Below the pieces are notes generated by a model, which worked only from the letters and a program-made list of their open reading frames with translations, did no database searches and was not told the origin of the DNA. This document shows positions 36,864-47,593 of a stretch of DNA of 64,000 nt, piece after piece. The position numbers and the translations under genes are program-made. Origin of the DNA: Trichomonas vaginalis G3. Its lineage: Eukaryota; Parabasalia; Trichomonadida; Trichomonadidae. The DNA lies in NCBI RefSeq assembly GCF_026262505.1, contig NC_067206.1:26241896-26305895 (forward strand), given 5' to 3'. Every line of letters starts with the position of its first letter. Within the stretch, counting starts at the first letter, position 1.

Positions 36864-37739
36864 TCAAGCTTGACTTTTTACAATTTGAACTTTGTTTGCG
36901 TAGATATGAATTCTGAAAGAAGTATGAGGGTCTTGTATGACTTTGTACTTCTCCCATAGTTCATGTCTGTCAAACTTACCTGCCATGGACTCTTTCATAA
37001 GTTCCATGAAATCGTCTTCAGACAATCCAGGGAAAAGTATGATATCAGTAAGTATTCTTTTAACATCCTTACTTAAACTCTTGGCTGTCTGTACACAAAT
37101 GACAACTGAAATGTTAAAGTGTCTGAGCTTCTTAAGAATTCGACACATGTCTTGTTCTCTATTCTTTAACAAAGGATGAGAAGCAAAGTCATCTAAGATA
37201 AGAAGACATCTGTGAGGGTATGTCTTCCAATCGTAAGATTGCAATTTCTTCGAAATGTATTCTATCTCTTTCTGTTTGTTTCTGAAGTGTTTCTTCTCTA
37301 ATATTCTCTGCATTTCCTCATTTGGGTCTTTGAACTTAGAATTTATATACTCATTTATAGCATTATACTTCAAAACTCTTCTTTGGTACTTCTTTATCCA
37401 ATCTAACAACTCAGATCCTTTATACATACTAACTTAGACTTCTTTATAATATCTTTGAACGAATTTACGGTTTGGTCAAATTGACCAGAAGTACTACAAA
37501 TGACTACTAACTCATAGAATGGGTTCTTCTCATCTAGTTCTTGTTGTTGTGCAGCCATTTTAAGATAAGTGAAAGTCTTACCCGACCCAGGTGGTGCAAT
37601 TAGACCTGTTATACCATTCTGAGCAAATAAGAACTTTTCATGTATGGGTTTTATCTGAGCATTTTCTAACTTCCTCTTGTTCTTGTTTAAAACATTCTCA
37701 AATTTCTTGTCAATGTCAGCAAACTTTTTTTCTAACATA
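36864..37739 (-). pseudogene. A32-type DNA packaging ATPase (FtsK/HerA), broken
   Basis: Walker A is GLIAPPGSGKTFTYLKM, in the N-terminal third. Walker B is CLLILDDFASHPLL, with a following helix and sensor region FNISVVICVQTAKSLSKDV. These are the hallmarks of the A32-like packaging ATPases of Polintons and NCLDVs, which pump DNA into capsids. I place the start at the ATG at 37739 (MLEKKFADIDKKFE), because the divergent promoter lies directly upstream; longer frames run into the neighbour gene. About 290 codons, normal for the family. The gene is broken. Confidence 0.85.
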
Positions 37740-37774
37740 TTTTTAGAAAAATTAAAATTTTTATCTTTTAGAAA
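37740..37774. promoter_or_regulatory. 35-bp bidirectional promoter, ATPase / basic-tail protein
   Basis: The spacer between divergent ATGs contains TTTTTAGAAAAATTAAAATT and TTTATCTTTTAGAAA; T-run plus TCTA-type cores point both ways. It supports the shorter ATPase start. Confidence 0.6.
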
Positions 37775-38227
37775 ATGTCTAGCGATTTCGCTATCTATAT
37801 TCGAGACAAACTTTTTGACAGCAAAACATCTGTCGACCATAAAATCTTACATAGTGTAAACAAGAAAGGTGAATTTGTTCTAAAGTTCTGTTTCTGGGAA
37901 TATGACAAGAACCATAAAACATTAGGCAGAGAAGTCTTAAAATTTGTCAATGACAGACTTGTTGACAGAGATGACGCCGATTGGAAAGATGAAGTCCAAC
38001 AAAAGTTCTTAGAATGCAAAGAAGACACATGCGCTGTTCTTGAAGATGAAATAGGAAACAGAATAGAAGAGCTATTAAAGGACAAAGAACTTTTACATAA
38101 ATATGGTTGCGCCAAATTTGACATAACTCCACCAGAGAAGAAGAAGAAGAAAGGAAAGAAAGAGAAAAAAGTAGAAGAGAAGAAAGAACCTGAACCAGAG
38201 CCAGAGAAAAAGAAATTTGACATGTAA
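37775..38227 (+). CDS. Unknown 150-residue protein with lysine-rich tail
   Basis: A whole frame. Residues 1-110 mix helices and strands (FVLKFCFWEYDKNHKTLG, LKFVNDRLVDRDDADWKDE, VLEDEIGNRIEELLKDKE). The last 40 residues are a low-complexity charged tail (PPEKKKKKGKKEKKVEEKK, then alternating E and P). The compact N-terminal part with a W-containing strand could be a nucleic-acid-binding fold, but I do not recognise it. It is divergently expressed with the packaging ATPase and convergent with the next minus-strand gene. Confidence 0.6.
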   Translation: MSSDFAIYIRDKLFDSKTSVDHKILHSVNKKGEFVLKFCFWEYDKNHKTLGREVLKFVNDRLVDRDDADWKDEVQQKFLECKEDTCAVLEDEIGNRIEELLKDKELLHKYGCAKFDITPPEKKKKKGKKEKKVEEKKEPEPEPEKKKFDM

Positions 38228-38242
38228 AAATAAAATTTTATT

Positions 38243-38665
38243 TTTAGAACATTTCTGGGTCAATGTCAATGTTCTCTTCCTCTTTAGGAGCAAACACTGG
38301 CTTAGACTCTAAAATCTTTTTACCTAATTTACCTTGAACTTCAACTATCTTAGACTCATAATATTCATAGTCGTCTGCTTTCTTGGTTCATAAGGTATAA
38401 CAAGTTTGTATGCTTTGCCTTCTTTAAGTTTGAAAACCTTCTGTCAAAATTTTCTTTGACTGCTAACAAACCTTCTATGTCTAAGTCTTCAAATTTCGCA
38501 CCATTTTTAGTCACAATAGCAAACTTAACTGGTTCGATGTTCCAAACTTTTGTCAAATGAAGACTTTTCAAAATGGTAGAAGTAAACATTCAAATATATG
38601 AATGGGTCTAGTTCTTCTTTGACTTCTGTCATGTACTTGTTTGACTGAAATATATTTCGTCATCT
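38243..38665 (-). pseudogene. Unknown small gene, Polinton B, broken
   Basis: Not recognised. The likely start at 38663-38665 follows TTTTTTATCCGATAGAAAAG and opens MTKYISVKQVHD. The middle reads ILKSLHLTKVWNIEPVKFAI and AVKENFDRRFSNLKKAK; the end reads KIVEVQGKLGKKILESKPV and an acidic tail. Length of about 140 codons. Its place between the ATPase block and the helicase suggests a replication accessory, such as a single-strand-binding protein, but no motif proves this. The gene is broken. Confidence 0.4.
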
Positions 38666-38699
38666 TTTCTATCGGATAAAAAAATATTTTTTTAAATTT

Positions 38700-39933
38700 A
38701 CTCAGAAAAATTTTTCTTTGTATATACGCCGTTCTGTATGTCTAAAAGATTTTTGACATTTGCCAAGAATGTTCGTTTAGACGCTGCATATAACCATACT
38801 CTTGACAATACTGTTTATATGAATCGTACAATGACCTTTCATCTAAACACTCAAAGTTAGTCTCATCTATAAACAGTTCATATACACTCTTGTTTGCTTC
38901 TAACAATGTTTGTCTCTCTTCGGTATATGGAATTTGTCTTGGATTGAACTTAGAAATATCTAATGTCATGAAATATGAGAACAAGTGGTTGTAAAAGTCA
39001 GATGTCAAAGTTTCTGCTAAGTCGTCAAAATATTCTGTATCTTGCATATGAGAATCTGACGTTCTGACAACTACATATCTTCTGTCAGAACTTTCTAACT
39101 TCATCGGAACAGTATTTTTGAAACCATAATGAAGTTTGCAACATTTTCACAAACTCTTTGGTCTTTATATTTTCTTTCAACAACTCCAACTTTGTCTGTT
39201 ATAAGACTCTTCAAAGCATCTGAGTTTTAAAAACCTTTGTTGTATCTATACTTTGAAGTTCGTTACATACTAATAAGTTTCATATTCTCTATTGAAGAGT
39301 TAAATTTACCGCAGATGTTTTCTAAGTTTGTCATATTAGGGTTCGAATAGCCCTCTAACAGTTTGCACAAAATATCTGTAAAGAAAGTGTTCTTACGCTG
39401 TTCCTTGTTTTCCAATTACAATGAGAGCAGTTTCATTTTTAGCACTTGGATGTTGTAAGATGTTTTGCAAACCAACATAAGATATACTCAAAACCTTTTC
39501 GTTTCCATTGCATATAATTTCTTTGACATGGTCTAACCAAGCTTCTATATAATTTTCTTTCCATTCTACTTGTTCGTATTTATATCCAGTGAAGATAGAA
39601 TAGAAGTTTGGAGATGGTGTATAAAACTTTATACCTCGAACTGAAAAATCTTCTAACTTTGACAATAAGATATCCCAAGCATCTAACATCTTCATTCCAA
39701 CTTGTACAACTTTTATTTTCTTAAGTTTCTGTCTACATTCCTGTTCAGACACTATTGTTGCTCTGTTTGTTAAAGACAACATCCCATTCTTTCATAACAT
39801 AACATTCTGGGGCAGAGTCAACATAAATGACTAAACGTTTCAAATTCTCGACTGCTTTGTTATAGTCTCTAAATGGACACATATTTCTGAATGCTTGGAA
39901 GTCATAAAAATCTGAAACATCTATTCTGTACAT
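38700..39933 (-). pseudogene. SF3/D5-like helicase of Polinton B, broken
   Basis: Homologous to the helicase half of the Polinton A primase-helicase. Shared text: AWDILLSKLEDFSVRGIKFY, NFYSIFTGYKYEQVEW, LQHPSAKNETALIVIGKQGT (start of the Walker A region), SSDRRYVVVRTSDS and FYNHLFSYFMTLDISKFNP. The N-terminal 60 residues (YRIDVSDFYDFQAF) show no primase motif, so this appears to be a helicase without primase, or the primase part is elsewhere. The start follows TTTTTTTTATTTTTATAAAA. It would unwind DNA for replication. One of the more broken genes, about four breaks. Confidence 0.75.
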
Positions 39934-39962
39934 TTTTATAAAAATAAAAAAAATATTTTTTT

Positions 39963-40751
39963 TATTCTTGAGCTATTTGTTGCATTTGTTGTTCTTGAGC
40001 TATTTGTTGTTGAAGTTGTTCTTGTAATACAATACTTTCACCAGTTGCATCTTCCAATTCGAAACTTTCTGCCGTCATTGACAAATACATAGGACATAAA
40101 AGTTTTACAGGAACAAAGTTTGCGTCAACTAATGTCAACGTTTATACTTGCCAAAGTGTTTGAGTTCACTAAGGTTGAAAATTCTGCATTCGAATGAACA
40201 ATAGGCAAACCAGCAGAGAAAGTATTGTTTATACGCATAAGTATCTTTTGGTCATAATAGTTTCTGTCGACATTCGAATAACACTTTGAACCTAAGTTGA
40301 AACAATATATAAAATAGGTGTGCTTAATGTCAATGGAATAGACATTCCTTGTATGACACCTTTTCCTGTTATAGGAAACTGTTGGTAGTAAAAACCAGAA
40401 AATAAGTTTTGTATTATAGCTCATATTGTTTATAGTAAACTCAGTCGGACATCCAAACATAATGAAACCTGCTCTAGTTGCAGCACATGTTACATCCGTC
40501 CTTAAAGTATTAAATAAGTCAACAAAACCTGTTGGTGGTATATCTGAGTAAGTATCTTCAAAGGAGTATTTTTTACCATTCACAACAATAAAATCTTCTG
40601 GTGTCAAAAGAGCAAAACAGGCTTTAGTCGTCATTGTGTTTAAAGTTAGTTTACAATATCGTCCTTGAGGACTTTGTAAGTTTGTTGTTATAGAATTATA
40701 TGACTCAGGGTTTTTAGTCGTAATAGTATAAACCATTGTGTCTTCTGCCAT
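39963..40751 (-). pseudogene. Penton-like / jelly-roll minor capsid protein, broken
   Basis: A strand-rich protein: MVYTITTKNPESYNSITTN, GRYCKLTLNTMTTKACFALL, EDFIVVNGKKYSFEDTY and GFIMFGCPTEFTINNMSY. Small beta proteins of this sort encoded next to the major capsid gene are the penton (vertex) proteins of Polintons; the assignment rests on this pattern and location. The C-terminus is a glutamine-rich helix (LQEQLQQQIAQEQQMQQI). It lies in a minus-strand row with the next gene and the capsid gene. The start follows TTTATTTGCTAAGTAA. The gene is broken. Confidence 0.55.
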
Positions 40752-40755
40752 TTAC

Positions 40756-41338
40756 TTAGCAAATAAATTTTAATGAAATGTTGTGGTCGTCAAATATTTT
40801 TATAACGTCTGGGAAACTATATTTTAAGTTCAACGTTTCACCTCCTTTCATAACGTATATCTTGTCAATGACATTATATGAAACACCACAGCAACTAACG
40901 TCGGGTTCTATTTCTTTGATGTTTATATCGTCTGCCTCTGTCAAAAGTTTCAATAGTTCTTTTCAAAACTTCATGAGGTGCAATGACATATGAGTTCACT
41001 TTTACAGGGTTGTGTTCGACCAAGTTTAACATTATACCTAAAGCTTGACAAATCTTCTCCTGAGTTTTAAGTTTGTCTTTAAGTTGTTGGTAGTCATTTC
41101 GAATATCTGCAACAGAACTTAAGTCTCTGCTAACTTCAGGATATGTTGGTTGTTCTTTTACAGGAACTATTGTTATACCATCTTCGTCTTCGTATGGTTT
41201 CCCCACTTCAACATCTCTTTCTTTGACATTGACAACAACACTTTGACTGTTTGTTTGAGTTGGTGAATTTAACTTCACATCTGCCACCGCCATTAAACCT
41301 TTTGAAACACTTACGCTTCTATTTTTCGGAAATGACAT
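40756..41338 (-). pseudogene. Unknown virion-block protein, broken
   Basis: Begins MSFPKNRSVSVSKGLMAVAD at the ATG at 41338, directly after the shared promoter. The middle contains YPEVSRDLSSVADIRNDYQQ and a coiled-coil stretch KLKTQEKICQALGIML. The end reads MKGGETLNLKYSFPDVIKIF. Polinton C has the same gene beginning at 63872, cut by the window edge. It lies between the penton-like and capsid genes, 4 bases from the former, and so is probably structural or an assembly factor. No family is recognised. The gene is broken. Confidence 0.5.
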
Positions 41339-41356
41339 TTTACTTAGAATAAAAAG
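41339..41356. promoter_or_regulatory. 18-bp bidirectional promoter
   Basis: TTTACTTAGAATAAAAAG lies between divergent ATGs at 41338 (minus) and 41357 (plus). The identical 18 bases, inverted, lie at 63854-63871 in Polinton C, although the flanking genes have gathered breaks. This argues that nothing outside these bases and the two leaders is needed. Confidence 0.7.
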
Positions 41357-41667
41357 ATGGACGTATTTGAGTATCTCTTGAATTGAAGCAGAACAAAGTT
41401 TACACACACAAACAATACAAATACATTGACAGAATAGTTCTTTACACAAACAATGGAAAATGTTATAGAATAGCAGTCTTTGCTGAACAAAATATTTTCA
41501 TAAAGCAAAGAGAGTTGGTATAACTGAAATGGTGAAAGTTCTTGAAGCAGACAAAAATATAACTTCAAAACTTACAGATATTTCTAAAGGTAAGTTTATA
41601 ATACAATTTTATGTCAAAACTGGCGTACTGTCAATATTTGACGGAGAGAAGTCAGTTCAAGAACAAC
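41357..41667 (+). pseudogene. Unknown small plus-strand gene, broken
   Basis: Starts MDVFEYLL after the shared promoter. Further segments read KVYTHKQYKYIDRIVLYTNN, AVFAEQNIFIKQREL, ADKNITSKLTDISKGKFIIQ and VLSIFDGEKSVQEQL. The strand-rich second half ends at, or just within, the 3' end of the convergent capsid gene. The same locus in Polinton C is also broken. About 100 codons. No family recognised; it is the only plus-strand gene within the capsid block. Confidence 0.45.
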
Positions 41668-43271
41668 TTACTGACCTGCTGCCAAAATCTGCTCGATGGA
41701 AGCTGTCGTTATGCCAATCTGAGGAGCCCCAGCAGGTTTCATCGAACGAATCTTCAAAAGAGCATCTTCCGTGAAAAGTGCTATTGGTTTTGTAAACTTC
41801 TTTGCTCTCAGTTCATATGGACCGTCTCTGTCACCAGTATATTGTATTTGTACAGTACCAACAGTTGAAATACCACCCATAAAGTCTTCTGAGTCAGCAA
41901 ATGGAATGCCAAGCCAAAAGTTTGAACGGTCTCCATTTGTATATTGAGTGTTTTGAGCTCCTGTATGAGTCCATACTTTCACATATGGCATAATAGAACT
42001 TTGCATTTCAGGGTTAATGGTTGTTGTGAAGTTGTTGTTAAAGTTCATAGCATCTAATGTCAAGTTGTATGACCTCATATCCTCAACTGTGGAATATTCT
42101 TCTCTTGGATAGTATTTGCCATCTATGTTTATATGATATTTAATACCGGGGTTGTAGAAACAAGAATAGTCATTTATAGTTCGTCTGAACAGTACAAACA
42201 TAGTATCTGCATGTTTCATTGCAGTTGTTAAGGCAATATCTGTTCTTGCACCTGGGTCAGCACTTTGGTTTCCAACTTCACCTGCAAAGTCTTTGACAGA
42301 TATTTGGTGTATAGGGAACATAAGTGGAACTGCAATATATTTGGCAGCTAAAGCATTTGAAATATCTGGGTCCAACATATAGACTGCAAGTCTGCTTTCT
42401 ATTCTCTTGCATTCAAATTTTTCGCATGTGAACTTAACTGGGTCCCAAGCAGTTCCAGCAGCATTGAAGTAGTAGTTTACTTCAGTGTTGAGGTTTGAGA
42501 AACCAAAGTCTAAGTCAACTTTGTCTTTGCAAAAGTCACAGAACTTGGCTCCACCAGTTCCAGCTACAGTAATAGTGAATGGGTCTTGTGTTGGTGCAAT
42601 GACTAAGTTATTTTTGCTTGGAGTAAGTTCAATAGAAATTTTTCCTGCCCAGTTTGGTAAGTATCTTAAAAACCTGAAGATGAGGAAAGATGACAAAGGA
42701 ACTCTAAGTTTCAGTTTTACTTTGGTTACTGCTGCTGCAGTTTGTCCAGAAAGGTTAACATAAACTCCTGGAACGTTAGGGTCAAGTCTTCTTATTTTCT
42801 CAATAGTTGCATACTGTCTGTTTGTTCTCTAGCTTGTGGTTGTACTGAGTTTCTCAAAGCGAACCATTCATAGTTTGCCCATGTTACTGTTTGAACTAAG
42901 TCAGAGTTAGAATATATCTTATATCCCATGAAAACTTCTGGAGCATATTGGTATCCGACATAGAAAATTCCATTGCAACCTTTCTTGTCAGACAACTTGG
43001 CAGAAGGTTTTATTTCAATGTCTTGTTCCACGTATAAGAAAGAGTTGTCAATAGAAATTATATGAAACCTGTCGCAAGCAATATCTACTGTTGTTGAAGA
43101 ACCTTCTCCAAACTCACCTACGTTTCCATAAGAAACAGCAGTTGTATATTCGTAAGTTCCAGGAACTATTTCTGACCTTCTAATGGCATTGTCGCATTCG
43201 TTATACCATTCGGAAACATTTCCATTCATAGCATCCAAAACTGTTGGCGTTATATTCTGAGCGGCGTACAT
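41668..43271 (-). pseudogene. Double-jelly-roll major capsid protein, broken
   Basis: About 530 codons, in the range of Polinton capsid proteins. Strand-rich throughout: VDIACDRFHIISIDNSFLYV and FYVGYQYAPEVFMGYKIY in the first half, then PNWAGKISIELTPS, MFPIHQISVKDFAGEV, YNPGIKYHINIDGKYYP and SNFWLGIPFADSEDFMGG with GTVQIQYTGDRDGPYELRA near the end. The last pattern is typical of the C-terminal jelly roll of Polinton/virophage-type capsids. The start MYAAQNITPTVLDAMNGNVS follows ATTTTTACTCATATGAA. A close copy lies in Polinton C. The gene is broken, with very few changes. Confidence 0.85.
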
Positions 43272-43303
43272 TTCATATGAGTAAAAATATAGAATAGTTG
43301 GAT

Positions 43304-46300
43304 TTATATGTCATAATAGAACCCACTCCGACCAAGCTTTACTTTCTTCCTGACTGAGTTTTTAACTCTTCTTTTTCCTTCATTGCCCTCTGCTTGAAGT
43401 TGTTGCATCTTTGCATTATGTTCATCTAGTATGTTGCAAATTTCCCATGTCCTTTTTGCCTTTTGGCTCTGGTCGCCCATCTCAGGTAACCTATATCCTA
43501 GAAAGAGTTTGTCATAGTCTGTATTTGAGTCTTTGCGTATTGTTTGCATGACTCTTTCCTGAGTTTCCGGTTCAAGCTCTTCAAACAGTGCCTGTCCATA
43601 TGGAATATGCTCGTTTCCAATATATGTTTTTGTAGCCATTCTGGTTTTCTTTCCATGTTACCAACTATATCTTTTGTGAATGGGAAAGCTTCTACCCAAT
43701 CTTTCAGTCTTGCGTCGTTTATTTCTGTAGTTGGTTTTATTTTGTCAAGGAACATGTTTTTCAATACTAACATTTCATTTGGTACTGTCCATTTGAGTTT
43801 TCTTAAATATTCATCCCTTCTCGATTCATCGTCTGCAAAGTAAGTTTTTATGACATTTTGTAAACTTTCGTTTGCAAGGTCATGTACAATAGGTTCTCTT
43901 CCTTCTCCCTCCCTAACTTTCTTTCTAAACTCTTCACCAAATATACCATCTCTATGGTTCTGTGTAGTTCTTTGAGATAAATGTTCTAGAACGTCAGGTG
44001 TTATATTTCCATCAGCCATGTTCATTTCATACTGGTCCAAAATATCTGCATGTTTCATATCTTCAATGGCATTAAAGCCGCGCTGAAAATACCAGCTATA
44101 TCTGGTTCACCATTCACTTCCATTGCGTCTACAACTTCTTGGAATTGTGGTTGTAAGTTTATGAACCACCTATCTGGATTAGCTTTATGACCCCATCTCA
44201 TTGTAGTTCCATCGTCTGCAGAAACAAAAGTAGGTTTGTTTCCATCTTGGTTAGGTTCTGAATGAACTTTAAACAATGTTTCATTTCTATATGTTTTCTT
44301 GAAATTTAACCTTTTATCTTCACCGAGTTCATCCGAAGATTGAACGTTAAATGCTCGTAAGTAAAAAGGGTTGTTGTATTTGTGTACATTTTCTTTCAGT
44401 GCTTCCATTCTATGCTGAATATTTTCATCTGGTGTTGGAGTCTTTTGTATGTCGGCAAACATTTTTCGATATTCTTCTACTATGTCAGCCGAATTTTTTT
44501 TAGACTCTTGGAAATATTCCATATTCTCCGCATACTCTTGTTGAGGGTCAAGATTTTTCGGCTGTTCCAAATCTTCATCTAGTTCTGTGAGGTTAGTTTC
44601 CAAAGGAGTGACTTGTTCGTTTCCTTCAGGCTCTTCTAGCTGTTGTTGCTGAACTATTTCTTCCATGTCTGGTTGTATCTGAACTTCTTCCTGTGGAGTT
44701 TCTTGTACCTCATCTGCTGGCATTTCATATATTCCGAGACCATTTTTAACAATTTCCCTATCTACGTCATCCGCATTCATAAGCTTTTGTTCTTTCGTTC
44801 CGTCTCTATTTTTTACGCGTTTCATGACGAAAGTTGAATTGTCATTTAGCTCTGACATCAAATATCTCGGAGTAAATTCATCCATGTCATTTGGATGATA
44901 TGCTATTAAATCATATCCCTTTGCGAGCTTGTATTTTCCAGGTTTGAAATTATATCCCATTTGGTGCTGAGTCATAAAGCTAAATAGGTTCGGGTCAGTA
45001 TTTCCATCCTTGAACTTTCCAATAGCTTCTTTATATCTGTCACTAAAGTCAACAGTATCTGGGAAACCACACTCTTCTTTAAGCATTTTTAAGAATTCTT
45101 GGTTTCCTTGTTCTCTACTTCTTTTATGTCCTTGCTCTGTTTGTGGTTGTTGTTGTGCAGGGTTTTGAACTGTTGGTTGTTGTGTTGGTTGTGGTGCATG
45201 CCTGTGTCTGTGTCCATGTGACGATGTAAATGTTTTAGGTAGTCCTGGTGCAGGTGCTTCTCTTGGAGGGTTTGGTGGTATATAAATTCCAACAGCTGGT
45301 ATATAAGTTCCACCAGCTGGCACATATGTTCCATCTGCAGCGTAATGTCCTACCTGACTTTTCGTTCTTAAGAAAGCATTTACTAGGTCTGTTTTGGTCT
45401 GTTGTAACTCTTTTTCTTGACTTTTCACAACAGTTGCTCTAACGGCGTCATAGGCACTTTGAACTGCCTGTCTCGTTGCTGCATCTGTTATTTTCGTCAT
45501 ATTTTGTGCTACTTCTTTTAACTCTTTGTCGAAACCTTCAGACTTCAGTTTCTTTCCAGATGAGAAGTCGTTCACTTGTTTCACCTTACTATGAAGAGCT
45601 TCGAAGGCGTTCTTAAAGTCAGCATTTGTTAAAGCTTCATTTGAACTGTCTTCATCCGCTTGTATTTTTGTCCTTATTGACCCTATAAGTTGGGCTGCTT
45701 TAGCGTTGGCTTGGGCATCTAACCAGTCATTGTTAGCTTTTATATATTCTGCGCTTTTCATTGCCTTTTGCATGGCTGCGTCGTTATTTTTACTTTCTTG
45801 TGCTAAGTTTTCATACTGTACGGTTTGGTTTTGCAACTGTAAAAGTTTTTCTGCCTTTACATTTGCTTCAACTTCTTTTTTATACTCATCGCTATCCATA
45901 TATGTCTTCAGGGCTTTTTGTTTTATTTCTTCATCTTTCAGTACTTTATATTGAGTAGTATGGTTTTTCAAATTTACAACATCTTGTTCCATTTTTGCTA
46001 CTTCTGCTGCTTTTTCTGACACTTTTTTCGCATATTCCTCTGTACTTAGTTCTTTCAGTTGTTTTCTTTCTTCTTTTTCTCTACGTTTAACTCATTGAGT
46101 TTCTTTGTGTGTCTGTCATATTCTAGTTTCTTTTCGTTTTCACCTATTTGCTTCTGTATGTCTATGTTTGACTTTTTGACATCTGATATTTGATTTTTGA
46201 GTAAACTCAAATTCATTTGACTTTGAGGGTTATAGGCTGTTCCGTCTGCAGCTCCACCATAGCCTGCCATTTTCGCTAAAAGTGCCGCTCTTAAACCTCC

Positions 46301-46474
46301 ACTCTGTGCACCAACAACTCGGTTTAAAAGCATAGGATTGCTTGACATTTGTTGCAACATAGTGGGGTCATTCAGCATTTGTTGTTGCAACTGTTGTTGT
46401 GGTGTTAGTTTTACTATTGGATGTTTCAATGCTCTCTTCCTCTTACGTATATTCTTACGTAGCTTACGTGGCAT
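43304..46474 (-). pseudogene. Large virion-type gene upstream of the capsid, broken
   Basis: Start MPRKLRKNIRKRKRALKHP at 46474, after TTTTTAACTTCACTTAAA. The first 20 residues are strongly basic (nucleic-acid binding or core-like). Then come a glutamine-rich stretch (LTPQQQLQQQMLNDP), a glycine-alanine patch, a long coiled coil (KKLEYDRHTKKLNELNVEKK onward), a P/Q/H-rich hinge and an acidic region with EEVQIQPDMEEIVQQQQ; the end reads KVKLGRSGFYYDI. About 1050 codons. No known domain; the layout of modular segments suggests a scaffold, core or polyprotein. It is broken by about three changes, and Polinton C has the same gene. Confidence 0.6.
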
Positions 46475-46494
46475 TTTAAGTGAAGTTAAAAACA

Positions 46495-46699
46495 TTTACG
46501 ATGAAGAAGTCTTGACAAAACATTTACGATGAAATCATGAGTTTTCTACGATGTTAGAAAACATGTTAGAAAACGTGTTAGATCTAACATTCTAACATAA
46601 ACATTATTTTTGGGTCATTTACGCTCATTACGAAGAAGTCTTGACAAAACATATACAATGAAATCATGACAAAACATTTACGAAGAAGTCTTGACAAAA
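46495..46699 (-). repeat. 25-bp repeat units near the right end of Polinton B
   Basis: Four or five scattered units (ACGAAGAAGTCTTGACAAAAC or ACGATGAAGAAGTC..., quoted short: GAAGTCTTGACAAAAC), inverted relative to the 32.6-kb array. They surround the 48-bp module at 46551. Polinton C has expanded arrays at the same place, so copy number is labile. Confidence 0.85.
46551..46598 (-). promoter_or_regulatory. 48-bp five-half-site module, copy 7 (ATGTTAGA class)
   Basis: Reverse orientation: ATGTTAGA, ATGTTAGA and GTGTTAGA with AAAC spacers, then TCTAACAT twice, followed by AAACATTATTTTTG. It lies 77 bases before the start of the large virion-type gene. Confidence 0.9.
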
Positions 46700-46870
46700 C
46701 ATGAAAACATATATAATTTGTGAAAAGCTCCTGGAAGACCTCCGAATAAAAACTTCATTTATGTGGGCTAGAAGGCACGAAGTGCCTGGAAGGACACCCC
46801 AAGAAAAAAAAACTTCATTATACCAATCATCCTCAGGGCTAGAAGGCACGAAGTGCCTGGAAGCCCCACT

Positions 46871-46906
<36 letters not shown>
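46676..46906 (-). repeat. Right terminal inverted repeat of Polinton B
   Basis: Read inward from the end: 33 A on the element strand, GGGAGTGGGGCTTCC, hairpin module (46836-46867), AATGAAGTT spacer, second hairpin module (46763-46793), AATGAAGTTTTTATTCGGAG, CTTCCAGGAGCTTTTCAC and TATATATGTTTTCATG. It matches the left end but has one hairpin module more. Confidence 0.9.
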
Positions 46907-46907
<1 letters not shown>

Positions 46908-46911
46908 AGTT
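46907..46911. other. Target-site duplication of Polinton B, right copy
   Basis: GAGTT following the terminal T-tract, identical to 22218-22222. It marks the element edge and the point where the host beta-helix gene resumes. Confidence 0.75.
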
Positions 46912-47040
46912 TACAGCAGATACATTACAGTTAGCGCATATTATTGGATTTGTATTGCATTCTCCACCATATAATTCATGCCAAATATTCTTTGATATAC
47001 TTGCATGATATCCTCTCCGAATGGAGAAAAACAGTAAAAA
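46907..47040 (-). pseudogene. Host beta-helix gene, piece upstream of the Polinton insertion
   Basis: On the minus strand one frame reads YHASISKNIWHELYGGECNT and NPIICANCNVSAVNS up to the duplication; the piece beyond the element begins with SECFVLLSRFHFIENGV in the same phase. The text fits the same surface-protein family (cysteine-spaced, GG-containing). The match of frame, strand and duplication supports a single gene split by the insertion. Its 5' end is not found: upstream of about 47040 the frame is lost. Confidence 0.6.
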
Positions 47041-47126
47041 GTGCCAAAATATCAGAATTTGTTCTTACACTCAGTCGTCATGTTCTCAATTTTTTGACAT
47101 ATTAGTTTGCTATTTTTATTTCATCT
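47041..47126. other. Short host spacer
   Basis: AT-rich DNA between the beta-helix gene piece and the decayed gene tail that follows. Nothing recognised. Confidence 0.4.
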
Positions 47127-47310
47127 GTTGTTGTAAGACCTCATGATTTATCATCATTCATTGACAATCTCATCTTTACTTTAATTTTTATATCAATTCT
47201 AATAAATCATTATTTTTTTATACTACTTCTATTATTTTTATAGATTCATTGGTTATTAATATTAATGCCAACTTTCAATTTTGTTAATGGAGCCCATGAA
47301 TTTGATTAAC
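47127..47310 (+). pseudogene. Decayed 3' end and flank of a 1622-residue-gene paralogue
   Basis: GTTGTAAGACCTCATGATTT, then TCATTCATTGACAATCTCAT, parallels the end of the big host gene (GTTGCAAGACCTCCTGTTTT, TCATTCATCGACAAACTCGT), and the likeness continues about 120 bases past the stop (AAATCATTATTTTTTTATA, TTCAATTTTGTTAATG). It is much more diverged than the exact copy at 21127, so it is an older duplication. The remainder, to 47593, holds nothing recognisable. Confidence 0.75.
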
Positions 47311-47593
47311 TTCAGAAAAAAGAGTCAAAACTGTGCCAAAATGTCTCTACCACATGACATTTTAGTATATAACTTGCTATATATCCACATTACATAATCC
47401 AGGAAAGTTTGACCTTCATTGGCTCATTAGATTGCTCAAAGAAATAACGTTTTTTTTGGAAAAATTTCAAATCCAAATTAAATATAGATACTGATCTATT
47501 CTCATGCTACATGTCAAAATCATAGTATATCTTTAAATTCAAATTAGTAAGTAAAATAATAAAACTTGATGTTTAAATTAGATATCAATAATA

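Larger units (their letters stand above)
22223..46906. mobile_element. Polinton/Maverick B, full length, broken genes
   Basis: A 24,684-bp insertion with inverted terminal repeats and a GAGTT target duplication, sitting inside a host beta-helix gene. It holds about 24 gene loci: methyltransferase, two small amphipathic proteins, minor-capsid-like protein, fibre, integrase, polymerase, HNH nuclease, three KilA-N-type genes, packaging ATPase, SF3 helicase, penton-like protein, major capsid, a large virion-type gene and several unknowns. No maturation protease was recognised. Both ends are present, but about fifteen genes are broken by some 25-35 changes in all, so it is a fossil. The similar terminal repeats, clean target duplication and close likeness to Polinton C suggest a young family. 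Confidence 0.92.
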
